Source: Protopterus annectens | Taxonomy: Eukaryota; Chordata; Ceratodontiformes; Protopteridae | DNA: 64,000 nucleotides | Assembly (NCBI RefSeq): GCF_019279795.1 | Contig: NC_056731.1 | Span: forward strand, 861,778,986-861,842,985 | Reading direction: 5' to 3' | In this document: piece by piece, positions 42,926-54,834 of the stretch | How positions within the stretch are numbered: position 1 is the first letter of the stretch | Layout: each line of letters starts with the position of its first letter | Made by a program: the position numbers and the translations under genes | Notes under the pieces: generated by a model | The model's database searches: none | Told to the model about the DNA's origin: nothing | The model's input: only the letters and a program-made list of their open reading frames with translations

Positions 42926-44265
42926 CTTGTTTCTCTTTCTGAAGAGGAAAAATAAGGTCAGTAATTTGATACATTTTTTTTTTTCCTTTAAAAGTTTATA
43001 TGTTCTTCAAATGCTATTCCTAATTATACTTTCTTGATTACACTGCTTATGCTTATTTGTAAATAATCTGTCATGCTTTAACTAATAATAATTAGAACTA
43101 AATAATAGTAAATAATATGTTTTATTTTTAACTCTATTAATATAAACAGTAAGTAACATTCTATTGTATATACTTCTTATAGCTTTCTCTTACATTTTTT
43201 ATTTCTGTCTTACACCCTTTTACTTTCTACTCTCTTTTCTTTTCTTTATTAATATATAGAAATGCTTTTGATCATATAGACACAGTAAATAATAAGATTT
43301 GCATAGGAGTTGAGTTGGGACAAAATGTTGAGTTTTGTTACTTATTAATAATTTTGGGCTTGATTTCACTCACATAGAGTCTGTAATAACCTGTAGAATG
43401 CATTGTGAAGGTTTTGTCATGTTTAGATGCATTTACACTGCTAAATGAATGTTTGTCACTAGTTTTAATAAGTTTCCCGCCAAAATGTTAAGAGAGACAA
43501 TCTGGGATGTGGGCTGTCTCATGCACAGTGTCCATGAGCTACTTCAAAAGCTTCAACTCTCAGAATTCTCACAGAGAAGCTGAAAGCAGCTAGTCTCACC
43601 TTTGACCTAGATATCACACTGACACATCACAGATACAGGAATGACACTACCTAATTATACTTTCTTGATTACACTGCTTATGCTTGTTTGTAAATAATCT
43701 GTCATGCTTGTTTCTCTTTCTGAAGAGGAAAAATAAGGTCAGTAATTTGATACATTTTTTTTTTCCTTTAAAAGTTTATATGTTCTTCAAATGCTATTCC
43801 TAATTATACTTTCTTGATTACACTGCTTATGCTTATTTGTAAATAATCTGTCATGCTTTAACTAATAATAATTAGAACTAAATAATAGTAAATAATATGT
43901 TTTATTTTTAACTCTATTAATATAAATAGTAAGTAATATTCTATTGTATATACTTCTTATAGCTTTCTCTTACATTTTTTTTATTTCTGCCTTACACCCT
44001 TTTACTTTCTACTCTCTTTTCTTTTCTTTATTAATATATAGAAATACTTTTGATCATATAGACACAGTAAATAATAAGATTCGCATAGGAGTTGAGTTGG
44101 GACAAAAATGTTGAGTTTTGTTACTTATTAATAATTTTGGGCTTGAATTTACTTACATAGAGTCTGTAATAACCTGTAGAATGCATTGTGAAGGTTTTGT
44201 CATGTTTAAATGCATTTACACTGCTAAATGAATGTTTGTCACTAGTTTTTAATAAGTTTCCCGCC
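42926..44265 (+). repeat. tandem duplication in the inter-ORF region of L1-like B
   Basis: Unit 42926-43481 (556 bp) is repeated at 43707-44265 (559 bp) with only a handful of differences by eye. A third, partial copy (43651-43708) corresponds to 43020-43078. The 169 bases between (43482-43650) are unique. No ORF is supported inside. Confidence 0.88.
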
Positions 44266-44525
44266 ATGTGTTAAAAACCTATGTCCCAAACATATACATT
44301 ACTATAACTCATTTAATTCATCTGATTGACAAGCATAAATAATTTTATAACTCTATACCGGAAGAAATTGTCATGTGATATATTTTAAAGCAGTAGTATA
44401 GCATGTTTGTAAAATCTGGTTACTAAAATGTGTTTGCTGTGCATTATTTTGTATAAAGCAGACAGATTTATTGAAGGGACAGCAATGTAAGATGGTGCTC
44501 AGTAAAGATACAACTCAGTGAGATC

Positions 44526-44527
<2 letters not shown>
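44266..44527 (+). other. L1-like B inter-ORF sequence
   Basis: AT-rich, with no coding pattern recognised. It leads into the microsatellite cluster. Confidence 0.4.
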
Positions 44528-44599
<72 letters not shown>

Positions 44600-44609
44600 A
44601 GGTATGTGT

Positions 44610-44690
<81 letters not shown>

Positions 44691-44723
44691 TGTGTGTGTG
44701 TGTGTGTGTATGTGTGTGTGTGT

Positions 44724-44793
<70 letters not shown>

Positions 44794-44816
44794 GTGTGTG
44801 TATGTGTATATATATC

Positions 44817-44847
<31 letters not shown>

Positions 44848-44872
44848 ATGTGTGTATATAGATATGTATATA
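44528..44872. repeat. (TA)n-(TG)n compound microsatellite
   Basis: About 345 bases of alternating TA and TG tracts: TA 44528-44572, TG with TATG interruptions 44573-44727, TA 44731-44788, then mixed. It lies inside the L1-like element B, upstream of ORF2. Open frames across it are simple-repeat artefacts. Confidence 0.95.
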
Positions 44873-45672
44873 AATGTTTCTGAGAATCTGCTTAACTATG
44901 AAGTATGATTTATAACAATTTCTATGAATACAATATTTTATTCTATTGGCAATAATGAGTTTGAGTAAATGCTCATATACAAGCAATTCAAGTTTTTTTG
45001 GAAGCTGTTAACTGTATTTACATGACAGAAAATAGATGCATCCTAATATATGTAATGTCTGAATCATATTAGCCAAAGTTTTTGATTTAAATGAATGTTA
45101 GAACTTATTTTTCTCTCCTCTTGATTTCTAACATCAAGATTATTTGAATGCTATTTGAATACAAGTGTTTTATATTACATGGATGTATATAGTAGTATGA
45201 ACAGTTTTAAAAAAAAAAAAAAAAAGGGTTTATTTTAGTTTATATGATGCTGTTTTACCAAATGTGTAGTCTTGTCCTGCTAGATAATTGAATTGAAAAC
45301 TGTTAACTTCAGTTAAATATAACTAGTATTAAATTGATAAGGTGGTAGCTGACGACTGCTGCTTAGGGTAGGGGTTAACTTGAGTGGTAAATACTACTGT
45401 AAGTTGGAGTTTACAACTCCAGGCTGGATGCAAGGTTTAATCCTTACATTATTTTCACTTGTTCATTGTTATTTATATATAGTTTTGACATCCACAATAT
45501 ATTTTGTACATTCATTGTCACTACAAACAAAATTGAATCCTATACGAAATCCCATAAGAGATTCAATAAATACAGCTATATTTAAAGGTACACCTAAAGG
45601 AGGAGATGTAACATTACTTATTTTGTTATTTGTTATTTTGATCATAAGATTCTTAAGTTTTAAAAATGCCAA
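44873..45672 (+). other. L1-like B sequence before ORF2
   Basis: A poly(A) run lies at 45210-45226. The 98-codon open frame at 45380-45676 has hydrophobic stretches but no recognised domain and is probably fortuitous. Confidence 0.4.
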
Positions 45673-48600
45673 ATGACATCTTTAAAAGGAATTTCTTTAA
45701 ACATTAATGGATTGAATAATCCATGTAAAAGGGCAAGCCTAATAAGATACATTAATTTACATAAGGCCAACTTAGTCTTCCTACAAGAAACCCATCTCTT
45801 GAAAAAAAAGATATTGATAAACTAGCCACAAACAAATATACAGTATTGGTTAGTTCAGAGCACACTCAGCAAAAAAGAGGAGTGGCTATTTTATGAAATA
45901 AAAGTATGCCCATTCCTAAAACCATTAAGTCTTATCAGGATGACAAAGGAATGTTTTGTATGGTTACAATACAAATTAATGGGAAGACTTACACTTTAAT
46001 TAATGTATATTGGATACCTGGAATTGGCATTAATACAGTGAAACATCATCTTGATAAGATCATATCATTCTCTATAGGAGATATTATTTTAGCTGGTGAC
46101 TTTAATTGTATACTACATGAAAGTGATACTACCACTATAGGAAAGAGAAGAATTACATCTAATGCAAAACATTTAAAGGATTTTGCTAATTCTTATCATT
46201 TGAATGATATTAATAATCAGATAGATTCAAAATCATTACCATACACCTTTTTTCTAACAGATACAAAACTTATTCAAAAATAGATAGGGTCTTTATTTCT
46301 AACCAGATGGTAACAGATTTAATTAATTCCAAAATCATTTCATGTCCTATATCTGATCATAATTCAATTGTTTTGAATTCATGATAAAAAATACTCATAA
46401 TGTTCAGATCAAAAGGATACCAGCATACTTAACTCAACTAAAAGACTATAAAGAATATATACTTTCAGAAGTAAAACATTTTTAGACATAAATAACACTC
46501 CTGAAATCTCCATTGTTTATGTTTGGGATGCCTTAAAATCATATCTATATGGACAAAGTATCAGATGGTATAATAATAAAAGGAAATCTTGGGATAAGGA
46601 ATTGTTAGATATTCAAAGTAAATTAGACTCTTATAAACAAAATAATAAAGAAAATATTATGGACAAGAAAGTTATTGAAGAAATAAACAAACTAAATGAG
46701 AAATACAAAGAAATTTTAACTCATAAAGTTAAAATAACTTTAGAGAAATACAAGTTTTTGTCTTATTCAATAAGCCCCAAATACTTACATAGACTTAAAA
46801 ATAAAACAAAAGGTTGAATAAACAAAACCATATCAAAGAAATATTTTCTCTAAGAAAAAGAAGAATGTTTCTAGTATACCAGAAATACTAGATGAATTTA
46901 GAAATCACTTTCACAAAATTAACCATAATAATATTAATATGGAACCTAAAGATAAAATAAAGGAGTTTATAACCACAAATATGAATAAAAAGCTTAATAA
47001 ACAACAGATTAAACTATTGGACAAGGGTATTTCATATACAGAAGTTATTACACAAATAAATAAGCTTAAATCAAACAAAGCACCGGGTAATGATGGTATT
47101 ATACCAGAGATATATAAAATCCTTTCTAAAAATACATATTCATTAATACATAAGGTTTTTATTTTGGCCCAAACTGAGTTAATAACCCCCCCCCATCTTG
47201 GCAATATACATTTATTTCGCCAATTTTAAAACCTAATAAAGATCCAACTAGATGTTCTTCATATGGCCCATCTCATTACTTAATGTTGATTATAAAATGT
47301 TTATGAATATCTTTGCTGATAGATTGAAGACAATCATTCCCGGCATTATAGATATAGATCAGACAGGCTTCATTGTAAATAGAAATACTTTTGATAATAT
47401 AAGAAGAACTTTAACATTAATAGATTTTGCAAATAGGAAAAGAAAGATTTAACACTTATTAGTCTTGATATAAGTTCAGCATTTGATTCAGTAAGTTGGG
47501 ACTATCTGTTTACCTTAATGAAGTGCACAAACTTCTTGGATGCATTTGTAAATCTAATTGAACATTTATACAAAGGAACGTTGGCTTATATTAAGGTAGG
47601 AACATATGTTTCACAAAAAATACCCATTCTTAAAGGTACAAAACAAGGATGTCCACTTTCTCCACTATTATTCACTTTAGTAATGGAGCCTTGGGCTAAT
47701 TTGATCAGAAACAGTACTGACATAGAGGGTTTTGAAATAGATGAAAATACAACATCCAAAATTCAACTTTTTGCAAATGATGTTCTAATTACATCAGCAG
47801 GATCTAATTCTTCTATACAGTCTCTATTTGATAACATGATGAATTTTAAAAGTATTTCTGGTTTAATATTCATTGAAGAAAAAACTAAAATACTACCTAT
47901 ATATACACAAAAAATATTCTCATTAGTGATTTTACTAAATATGTACCCAATTCAGGTCAGATAACTTATTTAGGTATAATACTATCTAAAGATATTAAAT
48001 CTATTATATATAATAATTATAATACCTGTTTTCTTAATATACAAAATCTTTTTTAATACCTGGAATAATATGTTTTTTACTATGGAGGAGAGACTTACAA
48101 TTATTAAAATGATAATATTCCCCAAGATTTTATACTTAATACAATCAATAATACTTCCACCTACAAAAATAATTATCAAGAAACTGAACACACTAATGTT
48201 AAATTTCTTATGGGCACCTAATAGACCTAGGATTGCATTAAATAAACATACTAATAGCTGGTCTCAAGGGGGTATTTCTTTCCCAGACTTTAATTTATAT
48301 ACTATCTCTTTTATTGTAAAAGTTATTACTTTATTAATAGATCAGTCATATGTCACAAAATGGAAAGATTATTGGGAGCTAATTAGTATACACTTCATGA
48401 AAATCTCCTTAACACATAAAAATATGATTGTAAATAACTCCATGTTATGGTTACTAAAGGAATTTTGTACTTCACCTATTACACCTAAACATATGGTTTG
48501 TTACCCATTAAATATTATTATTAGTTATCGTAACTTTATATTCATGCACCCTAAGTATAGGGAATGGAATTTTATTGTATTTCCTATAATGTATACTCAG

Positions 48601-49488
48601 GGTATACTTTTGTCATCTACATCTGAAGGAACTCATTTAGCTATAGATAATGATCTAAAGTACTGGTATCAGTTGATATCTGATAATAAAGTTAAAAATC
48701 TAGATTTCTTAAAACAAGAATTTGATCTAAGAGAAACTTGCTGGTTAGAGGTTCAGACCTTTAGACAACATCTCATTAATAAAATAGATTTAATGTCTAT
48801 AACTGTTAAAGAATCTATTCCAACACTGATTGATTACTTGATATTACATTTACAACATAAAGTTTCTGATAAAGGTAAACTTTCATACATACATAAAGTT
48901 ATCAGACAAGAAACTTTTACAGTGTAGATTCATACTGGAATTATTTCACTTCTATTAATGGGGACCCACCAAATCAACAAGATAAACACTATATATTGAA
49001 TCTGCTTATAGAACTACGTCTTCCATTGTCTGGAGACTTTATACATGGAAATTTTTACATAGATCTTTTATACACCTTTGATGATGAATAAAATAAATAA
49101 TAAAGATAATCTATGTAAGAGATGTAATGTAGAAATTAATGCTGACTGGGCTCATATGTTTTATGACTGTATAAAATTGAAAGAATACTGGAAGTCAATT
49201 AATGAATTTTTGCAGGCTCTTTTTACAGATAATTTCATTATTTCTAAATCTCTTATATTATTCAACACACCTGTACCTCAAAGTGTTAAAAAGGTTAAGC
49301 TTCCCTTGTTATGGTCTATTCTAGCAGTGGCTAGGAAAATAATAACTAGAAATTGGATTTCAGATACACCTCCTTCGTTCAATGAATTTAAAAATGTTAT
49401 GAATATAGTATGCCATATGGAAATAAACACAATTAGGACTAGAACAAATAGAAAAACATCTTATTTTATTGTATGGGATAATTTATAA
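45673..49488 (+). pseudogene. L1-like B ORF2 (APE endonuclease, RT, zinc knuckle)
   Basis: ATG 45673 begins MTSLKGISLNINGLNNPCKR, the L1 endonuclease start. Catalytic elements are QETHLL (Glu), LAGDFNCIL (Asp/Asn, about 46090) and ISDHNS (Asp/His, about 46350). RT has SNKAPGNDGIIPEIYK (about 47070), NVDYKMFMNIFADRLK, QTGFIVNRNT, LDISSAFDSVSWDYL (with a shift, about 47465), KGTKQGCPLSPLLF (about 47632), and FANDVLI at about 47770 where the catalytic FADD should be. A 285-codon open stretch (48070-48927) covers the C-terminal region. The end has CKRCNVEINADWAHMFYDC, a C-x2-C-x9-H-x4-C knuckle. There are several frameshifts and stops. Usual L1 length, about 1270 codons. Confidence 0.87.
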
Positions 49489-49702
49489 AATTTGTTAAAA
49501 AATTTTTAATTTCAATAGCATGGTATTTTAGTTTAATTAATTGATCTGATTGTAGTGGATGTCTTTGTAAATACTTTAGTTGTTTTGTTGAATATTATAA
49601 TAATACCTATTTTTAATTACTTGTATAAAATTGTTATGATATTTCTCTTATATGTTAAAACAATAAACCTGTTTTGAAAAAAAAAAAAGATTCAGGAAGT
49701 TG

Positions 49703-50049
49703 ATCTTAAGACATGGATCCTCCTGAATTATGCGTATGTACTTCACTGCTATGAAAAAGTAATAAGTATATAAAAAACTACGAATAGGCTATGAGCAGAA
49801 CTTTATTAACATTTAGCACTTTGGCAAACCATGCCTTCACGAACTTAAAATACACACATCACACAATAACACATTTATATTAAAATCATTTAATGAAATG
49901 TGCAATCAAATCACACAATCAATACCCCCAATTAAGTTAATTATTCAGCTCAAAAAAGCACATTGTATCATATTCTAAAATCAATTCAGCCACCTTCCTA
50001 AGCAACATTTTTTCTAACGATGAGACACTATACTTAAAAATTATATATA
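49703..50049. other. no feature recognised
   Basis: This sequence to the right of L1-like B was originally contiguous with 41595. AT-rich, no coding pattern. Confidence 0.4.
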
Positions 50050-50960
50050 ATTTTAAAACATCAAGATTCCCTGCGTGTTATGTACTATGTGAGCCACTGT
50101 AGTATTTTTACATTTTTTTATTTTTAACATCATTAATATGTTCATAATTACCTTTTTCATTTCCCTTTTATTTTCTATCACTAATCCATCCCGTGTTCTT
50201 AGTTTCTTTATGATGGTTTCTTCCTTTCTCTGGCTTAGTTTCAATGCTAGTGCCAATCATTTCTCCTGTTGCTCCCATCATGACTCCATTCCCTCTGCTA
50301 TTTTCTTCTCTATCCTTGTTTCCTGCTATTCTTTTCATATTTCTATTTATCCTCTCCTCCTCCAATTCCATGTTTTAGTTCTTTCTGGCCATTTCATGTG
50401 TCTCTGAATTCCTCATAGCTCATTCTCCAATCTCTAGGGCAATTCCACATGTTCTTCTGTATTCCTGCATCTGGAATTATCCACCTCCTAGTCACATATT
50501 TTATTCTCTCCCACAACTGTCCATTTTGTTCTTCCTTGTCTTGTTTCTCCCTAATCATTCCCTACAGCTGTTTGCTTAATCCCTCAATCCCCTTTTTGGT
50601 TATCCATTTTGTTGTAGCTCACTCTAGAATCTTTTTTCCTTATCTTCCATTTCCTACTTTACTTGAACTATCATTGCTGCATGTTCTGATACTGTTTTTT
50701 TCTGTGTGAATTTACCACTGTTTCCCTCTGCATTTTGCCCTCTCCATAAAGCAGTCTAGCTTGCTTTCTTGGTTCTGTTCCTTCCTTGAAAATGTGCTTT
50801 CCTCCCTTATAGTTCTCTCTCCATATATCCATCTACCCCCTTTCTTCATTTCTTGCTTTAATTCTGTCTCTTAGTGTTAAATTTGTTTCTACCTCATTTT
50901 CTGTCCTGAGCCAACTTTAATGTGATATATCAATCCCCTCCAATGTAATCTATTGCATTC
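50050..50960 (-). mobile_element. L1-like LINE fragment (endonuclease end and linker)
   Basis: The - strand reads AIDYIGGD followed by a stop (about 50955), resembling the GGDFN block of L1 endonucleases. Further down is KKLRTRDGLVIENKREMKKV (about 50205-50145), resembling the linker before L1 RT. Much of the rest is an unassigned Lys/Glu-rich open frame. No RT box is present. The assignment is tentative. Confidence 0.42.
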
Positions 50961-51480
50961 ATTTCTGGGCAATGTTTTACAGCAGTCCCCCAGTCGTTTC
51001 GTGCAGGAATGGGCCATGGGCAGAGTGATTGACATTCCTAGTGGCTATGATGTACTGTGCAAATAATGCATGACTGACATATCATGCAGATTTGCCTGTG
51101 ATATCAAGCCCCCTGCACAAAGCGAGGGAAAAAAAGTAATATTTGTTTTCTGCATGTTAACTGGTTAGACAAGTTTTGGGAGGGGTTTGGGTGGACCTTG
51201 CTACTGTGCATCAGGGAGGGCACTGTTGTAAAACAATACTCATTTCTGCTCCCCATTCCTTTAAGAATTTGCCAAAGAATTCTTTAAAAAAAATTTCACA
51301 GATTTCTTGAAAAAGAGTTCAAACAGACATACCTTTACTTTTCCATAAAAACAACATGTAAGCTATGCATTCGCCATATGCATCTGCTTTTCAAGTCATT
51401 ATTGTATAATTCTTGTATACAGCTTTTTAGAATAGAAACAGTTCCTATCTTAAATCTTTCTCCTGTTGTTCTTCTTCCCC
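50961..51480. other. no feature recognised
   Basis: Mixed sequence with a short GC-rich patch (CAAGCCCCCTGCACAAAGCG near 51105) that faintly recalls the GC-rich core repeats. No coding supported. Confidence 0.35.
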
Positions 51481-51530
51481 AAATTAGTCATCTTCCTCCC
51501 CCTCAGTGACTCTCCAAGTATGAATTACAT

Positions 51531-51600
51531 AAATGACATACATACAGCTATTAAGAACAAGATAAACAACATACATGCAACTATTAAGAACAAGACAAAA
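51531..51600. repeat. short tandem repeat
   Basis: CATACAGCTATTAAGAACAA at 51540 and CATGCAACTATTAAGAACAA at 51574 are tandem near-copies of a unit of about 33 bp. Confidence 0.6.
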
Positions 51601-51609
51601 AAGTAAAAA

Positions 51610-51614
51610 AAAAA

Positions 51615-51655
<41 letters not shown>

Positions 51656-51665
51656 CATACATACT
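51610..51665. repeat. A-run, (TA)n and (TACA)n microsatellite
   Basis: An A-rich stretch passes into TA repeats (51619-51650) and TACATACATAC (51650-51664). Confidence 0.9.
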
Positions 51666-51769
51666 TACAGACACACATATACATGCAAGGTGCAAAGTGC
51701 AACTCACTGCAAGAAATACTGAAATAAACTCTGAAAGAAACAAGTATTAACAATATGTAAACAATACTG

Positions 51770-52430
51770 CAGAGTCTTTGCAAGCTTGGGAAAAAGAATA
51801 CCCCAACCTAATAAGCTGAGTTAACTGTTTAACTTGATGGCCTATGGAAAAAAAACTGTTCTTATATCTGCTTTTTTTGTTGTGTATTAATCTATAATGC
51901 CTGGCTGATGGTAATAGTTCAAAAAGATTGTGGCCTGGATGTAAAGGGTCAGTGATGATCTTCCCTGCCCTTTTCATGACTCTGGAATAGTACAGGTCCT
52001 GTAAGGAGGGATAACTAGCACCAATGATATTTTTGGCAGACCTGACTATTCAATGTAAACTATTTTTGTCATGATTAGACAGAGATCCAAACCACACTGT
52101 TATGGATGAGCTGAGAACAGACTCAATGACTGCTGTATACAACTGAATCAACAGTTCCTGTGGGATGTTGAACGTCATCAGCTGTCGTAGAAAGTACATT
52201 CGCTGTTGTGCCTTTTTATGATGGACCTTACATTGGTCTCCCACTTCAAGTCCTGGGAGATTATAGAGCTCAAAAATTTGAAGGATTCCACAACTGACAA
52301 AGCAGTATTAAATATAAAGATGGAGGATAATATTGTAGTCCACTGTCATCTCCACAGTTTTAACAGTGTTCAGTTCCAGACGATTCTGACTACACCATTC
52401 CTGATGACCCAATAATAGTTAGACATTACT
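51770..52430 (-). pseudogene. L2-like LINE, C-terminal end of RT ORF
   Basis: On the - strand, from 52430: NRLELNTVKT (post-RT block) and KKAQQRMYFLRQLMTFNIPQ, then ELLIQLYTAVIESVLSSSIT and VWFG (52220-52085). The C-terminal block is KIITDPLHPGHNLFELLPSA and RHYRLI...RYKNSFFSIG (51955-51800). These are characteristic C-terminal motifs of L2/Rex-type fish LINEs (KKAQQR-x-x-FLR; HP-x-H-x-L-F-x-x-LPSGRRYR). 5'-truncated with a frameshift. Confidence 0.75.
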
Positions 52431-52952
52431 TTAAAAAAAGCAACAAATTATGTTATCTAAGTTTTGAATATATATTATGCATAGCAACTGCTAACTGCTA
52501 AGGGCAGCATGGAGCTAATTTTGCTAAAGCAGAGCAGCTGTGAGCTGTTAGACACTAGTATGCCGACATGCTCAGCACTGTGCTGCCCATTGTGCAACTG
52601 CAGGCAGCTGTCTGTACTAAGGATATTGTTAGTAACACTAACCAGTAGAGATTTGGAGAGGTTAGGTGGTATAGACAAAACACAGCTGAAGATACCTGTG
52701 TCTATACAGTGCATGGTTTAGTACGGCTGTGGAATTTGTAACAATACAGAAAAAATGAAAATATTCCATTGAGTAGATGTGCCAACATACAATCAGATGT
52801 TCTTTCTCCCCTCTCACTAGAGGTAAATCAAAGTGATTGTTAGCTAAACAAGTAATAATCACAAAAAAAAAAAAAAAAAATACACAGCTATTACAGTAAA
52901 CTCAGTTAAGAACAGCGAATGTATTTATCCCAGTTCCTCTAGGACTGGTTTG
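52431..52952. other. non-coding, with module repeated at 53200-53320
   Basis: TTTGTAACAATACAGAAAAA and ATGAAAATATTCCA (about 52735-52770) recur as TTTATAACAACATAGAAAAA and CTGAAAATATTCA (53287-53318). TGCTAAGGGCAGCATGGAGC (52495) resembles TGCTTAGCATGGAGCAG (53229). A poly(A) run lies at 52863-52880. No gene is seen. Confidence 0.45.
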
Positions 52953-53180
52953 TTTGTGTCTTTCGGCTTTTCCCAATGAGGGGTTGCCACAGCGGAGCTC
53001 CGGTCCGCTAATGATTGGTAGTTGATTTTTACGTGCCAAGTTACCAGCCCTGACGCACAACCTTCAACGAAGTTACGCCCATTCACGCATGTCTCCACAC
53101 AGAAGACGTGCTAGCTGAGAATCGAACCGGACAGCATCTTACTGTGAGATGACAATGCTACCGTAGCACCACTACCGCGG
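52953..53180 (-). mobile_element. V-SINE-like tRNA-derived SINE
   Basis: On the - strand from 53180 there is a tRNA-like head: box A-like TGGTGCTACGGTAGC at 53171-53157 and box B GGTTCGATTCT at 53128-53118. TCTGTGTGGAGACATGCGTG (about 53105-53085) follows, the conserved central motif of V-SINEs (TGTGTGGAGTTTGCATG). The tail is CCGCTGTGGCAACCCC...GGGAAAAGCCGAAAGACA (52995-52955). The order head, V-domain, tail matches the V-SINE superfamily found in fishes. Length is about 228 bp. It has diverged and I see no clear target duplication. Confidence 0.72.
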
Positions 53181-54390
53181 GTATTGTAGTCAAATTCTGT
53201 AGAAAACTGCAACAATCTGCAGCTTTGCTGCTTAGCATGGAGCAGTTTGTAGCAAATGAGCTGTAGGCCATGTAAACATGGACAATTTATAACAACATAG
53301 AAAAAGCTGAAAATATTCAAACAGGCACACTACTTGAAGATTATTACATTATTTTGTAATGTGATTTTTGATTTCAAACAGTAGTTCTGAAAACTGAAGA
53401 CTTTGTCTCTATTGATTTGGCTCTAATAATGCTCTTATGAATGGGAGTATTGAAGACTCTGCAGCTACAAATAAGGAACAATAGCAGCTAATGAAAAAGA
53501 TATACGGTAATCATGGTGAACATGTGCCATCCCAACCTTCAGTAGGGATTTATTCAGGTGGGGTTTGGACTTTTCTTCCTCTTCCCAGGCAGGACATGGA
53601 ATTAGATTGTCTGTTTTTGGCTACATGTGCATCATTCTGTTTATCTATTTTCAGGAAACCTTACAAATCAAATTCATTTTTATTTGTTTGTACCTTTTGT
53701 TAACACATTTAAATTCAGAGGAATAATACTAAGAGTTGGAAAAAACTTTTTGATTTGGGGTAAATGCCTAAGCATTAATATTATGTTCTGTATGCATTAA
53801 ATATAAAAAAGATATGTTTCAGAAACCCAGAAAAGCAGTCCAGTTCATAAAAAAATATAAATATAAAAAAGTTAAGAACAAGAATAAAGGTATAGCATTC
53901 CATATAAGTGAGCTTGATTAAGGCAAGGATAGCATGAAACAGGGATTTCTTTTTGCCAAATAGTGAGACAGAAATAGCTTGCTTAAGTCCAAACAAAATA
54001 GAGGCCCGTTTTTATATTTAATTGAAAGAAAAAGATCTGGAGGGAAGCCCCATCAAAGCAGGCTCACTCTTAAGAGCTGACTATCATGGTCTTCCCAAGC
54101 ATCCATTCATGAGAACATTATCAGGACCAGATCACTAGGGACAAAGTATTCAATTTTGAAAGACAATTTTGCTTTAATGGGCAGTTTATCACCTCCTTCG
54201 TTTGGAAATTTCATCTTATCTAGATCAAAGTAATAGCTCAAAGTAATACAACCAATTTGTGGCTGTTGATGAATGTGAGGAAGCATAATCCTTGCAAAAG
54301 TGCTAAAATAATGAGGTACCTCTTAAAAACTACAGTTGTGTAAGTAAACTTACTATAACAGTAGATGTTCAAATGATTGCTGCTGCAGTA
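53181..54390. other. no gene recognised
   Basis: About 1.2 kb with no convincing coding pattern, splice-bounded exon or repeat family I can name, apart from the short module at 53200-53320. The best candidate for unique or very old sequence in the window. Confidence 0.4.
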
Positions 54391-54399
54391 GCTTTAGCT

Positions 54400-54834
54400 G
54401 GGTCTGTGGTTAATTGTTGAAGACACTATCCATCAAATGACTTTTAAGCAAAATATAACTGTCAAAAGTGCTTTTTGTTATATAGGCTGATCATCATAAA
54501 TCCATTCATCGAATACTCATAGTTGGCCATCTTCACTACAGGATAGCAAACCTGCCCTTTCCCAACCATAATGCGACCTCAAAGTTGGTATATATAATTA
54601 GTGGGGGTTTGGGGACTCAGCCCTCCACACAGGGAGGTATGTAGGGCACAGCCCCCCATATAACGAATGTCTGGTGCTAATCTAATCTTCCTGTTATGCT
54701 ACTTCCTTGCAGATGGCTAACTAGGAGTATTCAATGAATGGATTTATGATGATGAGCCTACATGATAAAAAGCATGTTCGACTGTTGGTATTCACTTTCA
54801 AGGGATATTGTCTTTGACAATTAACCATAGACCT
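54400..54834. mobile_element. 435-bp foldback (long-TIR) DNA transposon with 9-bp target duplication
   Basis: The ends are GGGTCTGTGGTTAATTG and, inverted, AGGTCTATGGTTAATTG. The inverted arms extend about 140 bp each (54400-54546 and 54703-54834), including a matching GGCT-x-ATCATCATAAATCC segment. The flanking GCTTTAGCT (54391-54399 and 54835-54843) is a perfect 9-bp direct repeat. The 155-bp centre carries the GC-rich TATATA core seen elsewhere. No ORF is present, so it is non-autonomous. A 9-bp duplication with long arms is Mutator-like; Merlin-type is an alternative. The superfamily is inferred. Confidence 0.75.
54558..54660 (+). repeat. GC-rich core repeat with TATATA box (copy 4)
   Basis: CCTTTCCCAACCATAATGCG, AGTTGGTATATATAATTAGT, GGGGGTTTGGGGACTCAGCC and GTAGGGCACAGCCCCC follow one another as in the copies near 6985, 24117 (-) and 41450. 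This copy is the centre of the foldback element. Confidence 0.6.

Larger units (their letters stand above)
41612..49687 (+). mobile_element. full-length L1/Tx1-like LINE, copy B, with target-site duplication
   Basis: AAGATTCAGGAAGTTG at 41596-41611 is repeated, except for its first base, at 49688-49702 after a 12-A tail (49677-49688). This is a 15-16-bp target duplication. Between lie a 5' leader, ORF1 (41806-42700), a long inter-ORF region (42730-45672), ORF2 (45673-49488) and a 3' UTR ending AATAAACCTGTTTTGAAAA. At 8.08 kb with both ends it is the only complete LINE in the window, but both ORFs are broken. Confidence 0.9.

Noticed and set aside
45380-45676. A 98-codon open frame with hydrophobic stretches upstream of L1-like ORF2
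   Set aside because: No homologous domain or L1 equivalent is known to me, the composition is that of the surrounding AT-rich DNA, and it overlaps the ORF2 start.
53110-53180. A tRNA gene with box A and box B
   Set aside because: The boxes belong to the head of a SINE followed by the V-SINE central and tail modules, and the acceptor stem does not pair.
53491-53703. Possible host exon in the 53.5-kb open frame
   Set aside because: No recognisable protein motif and no convincing paired splice sites. It cannot be supported from sequence alone.
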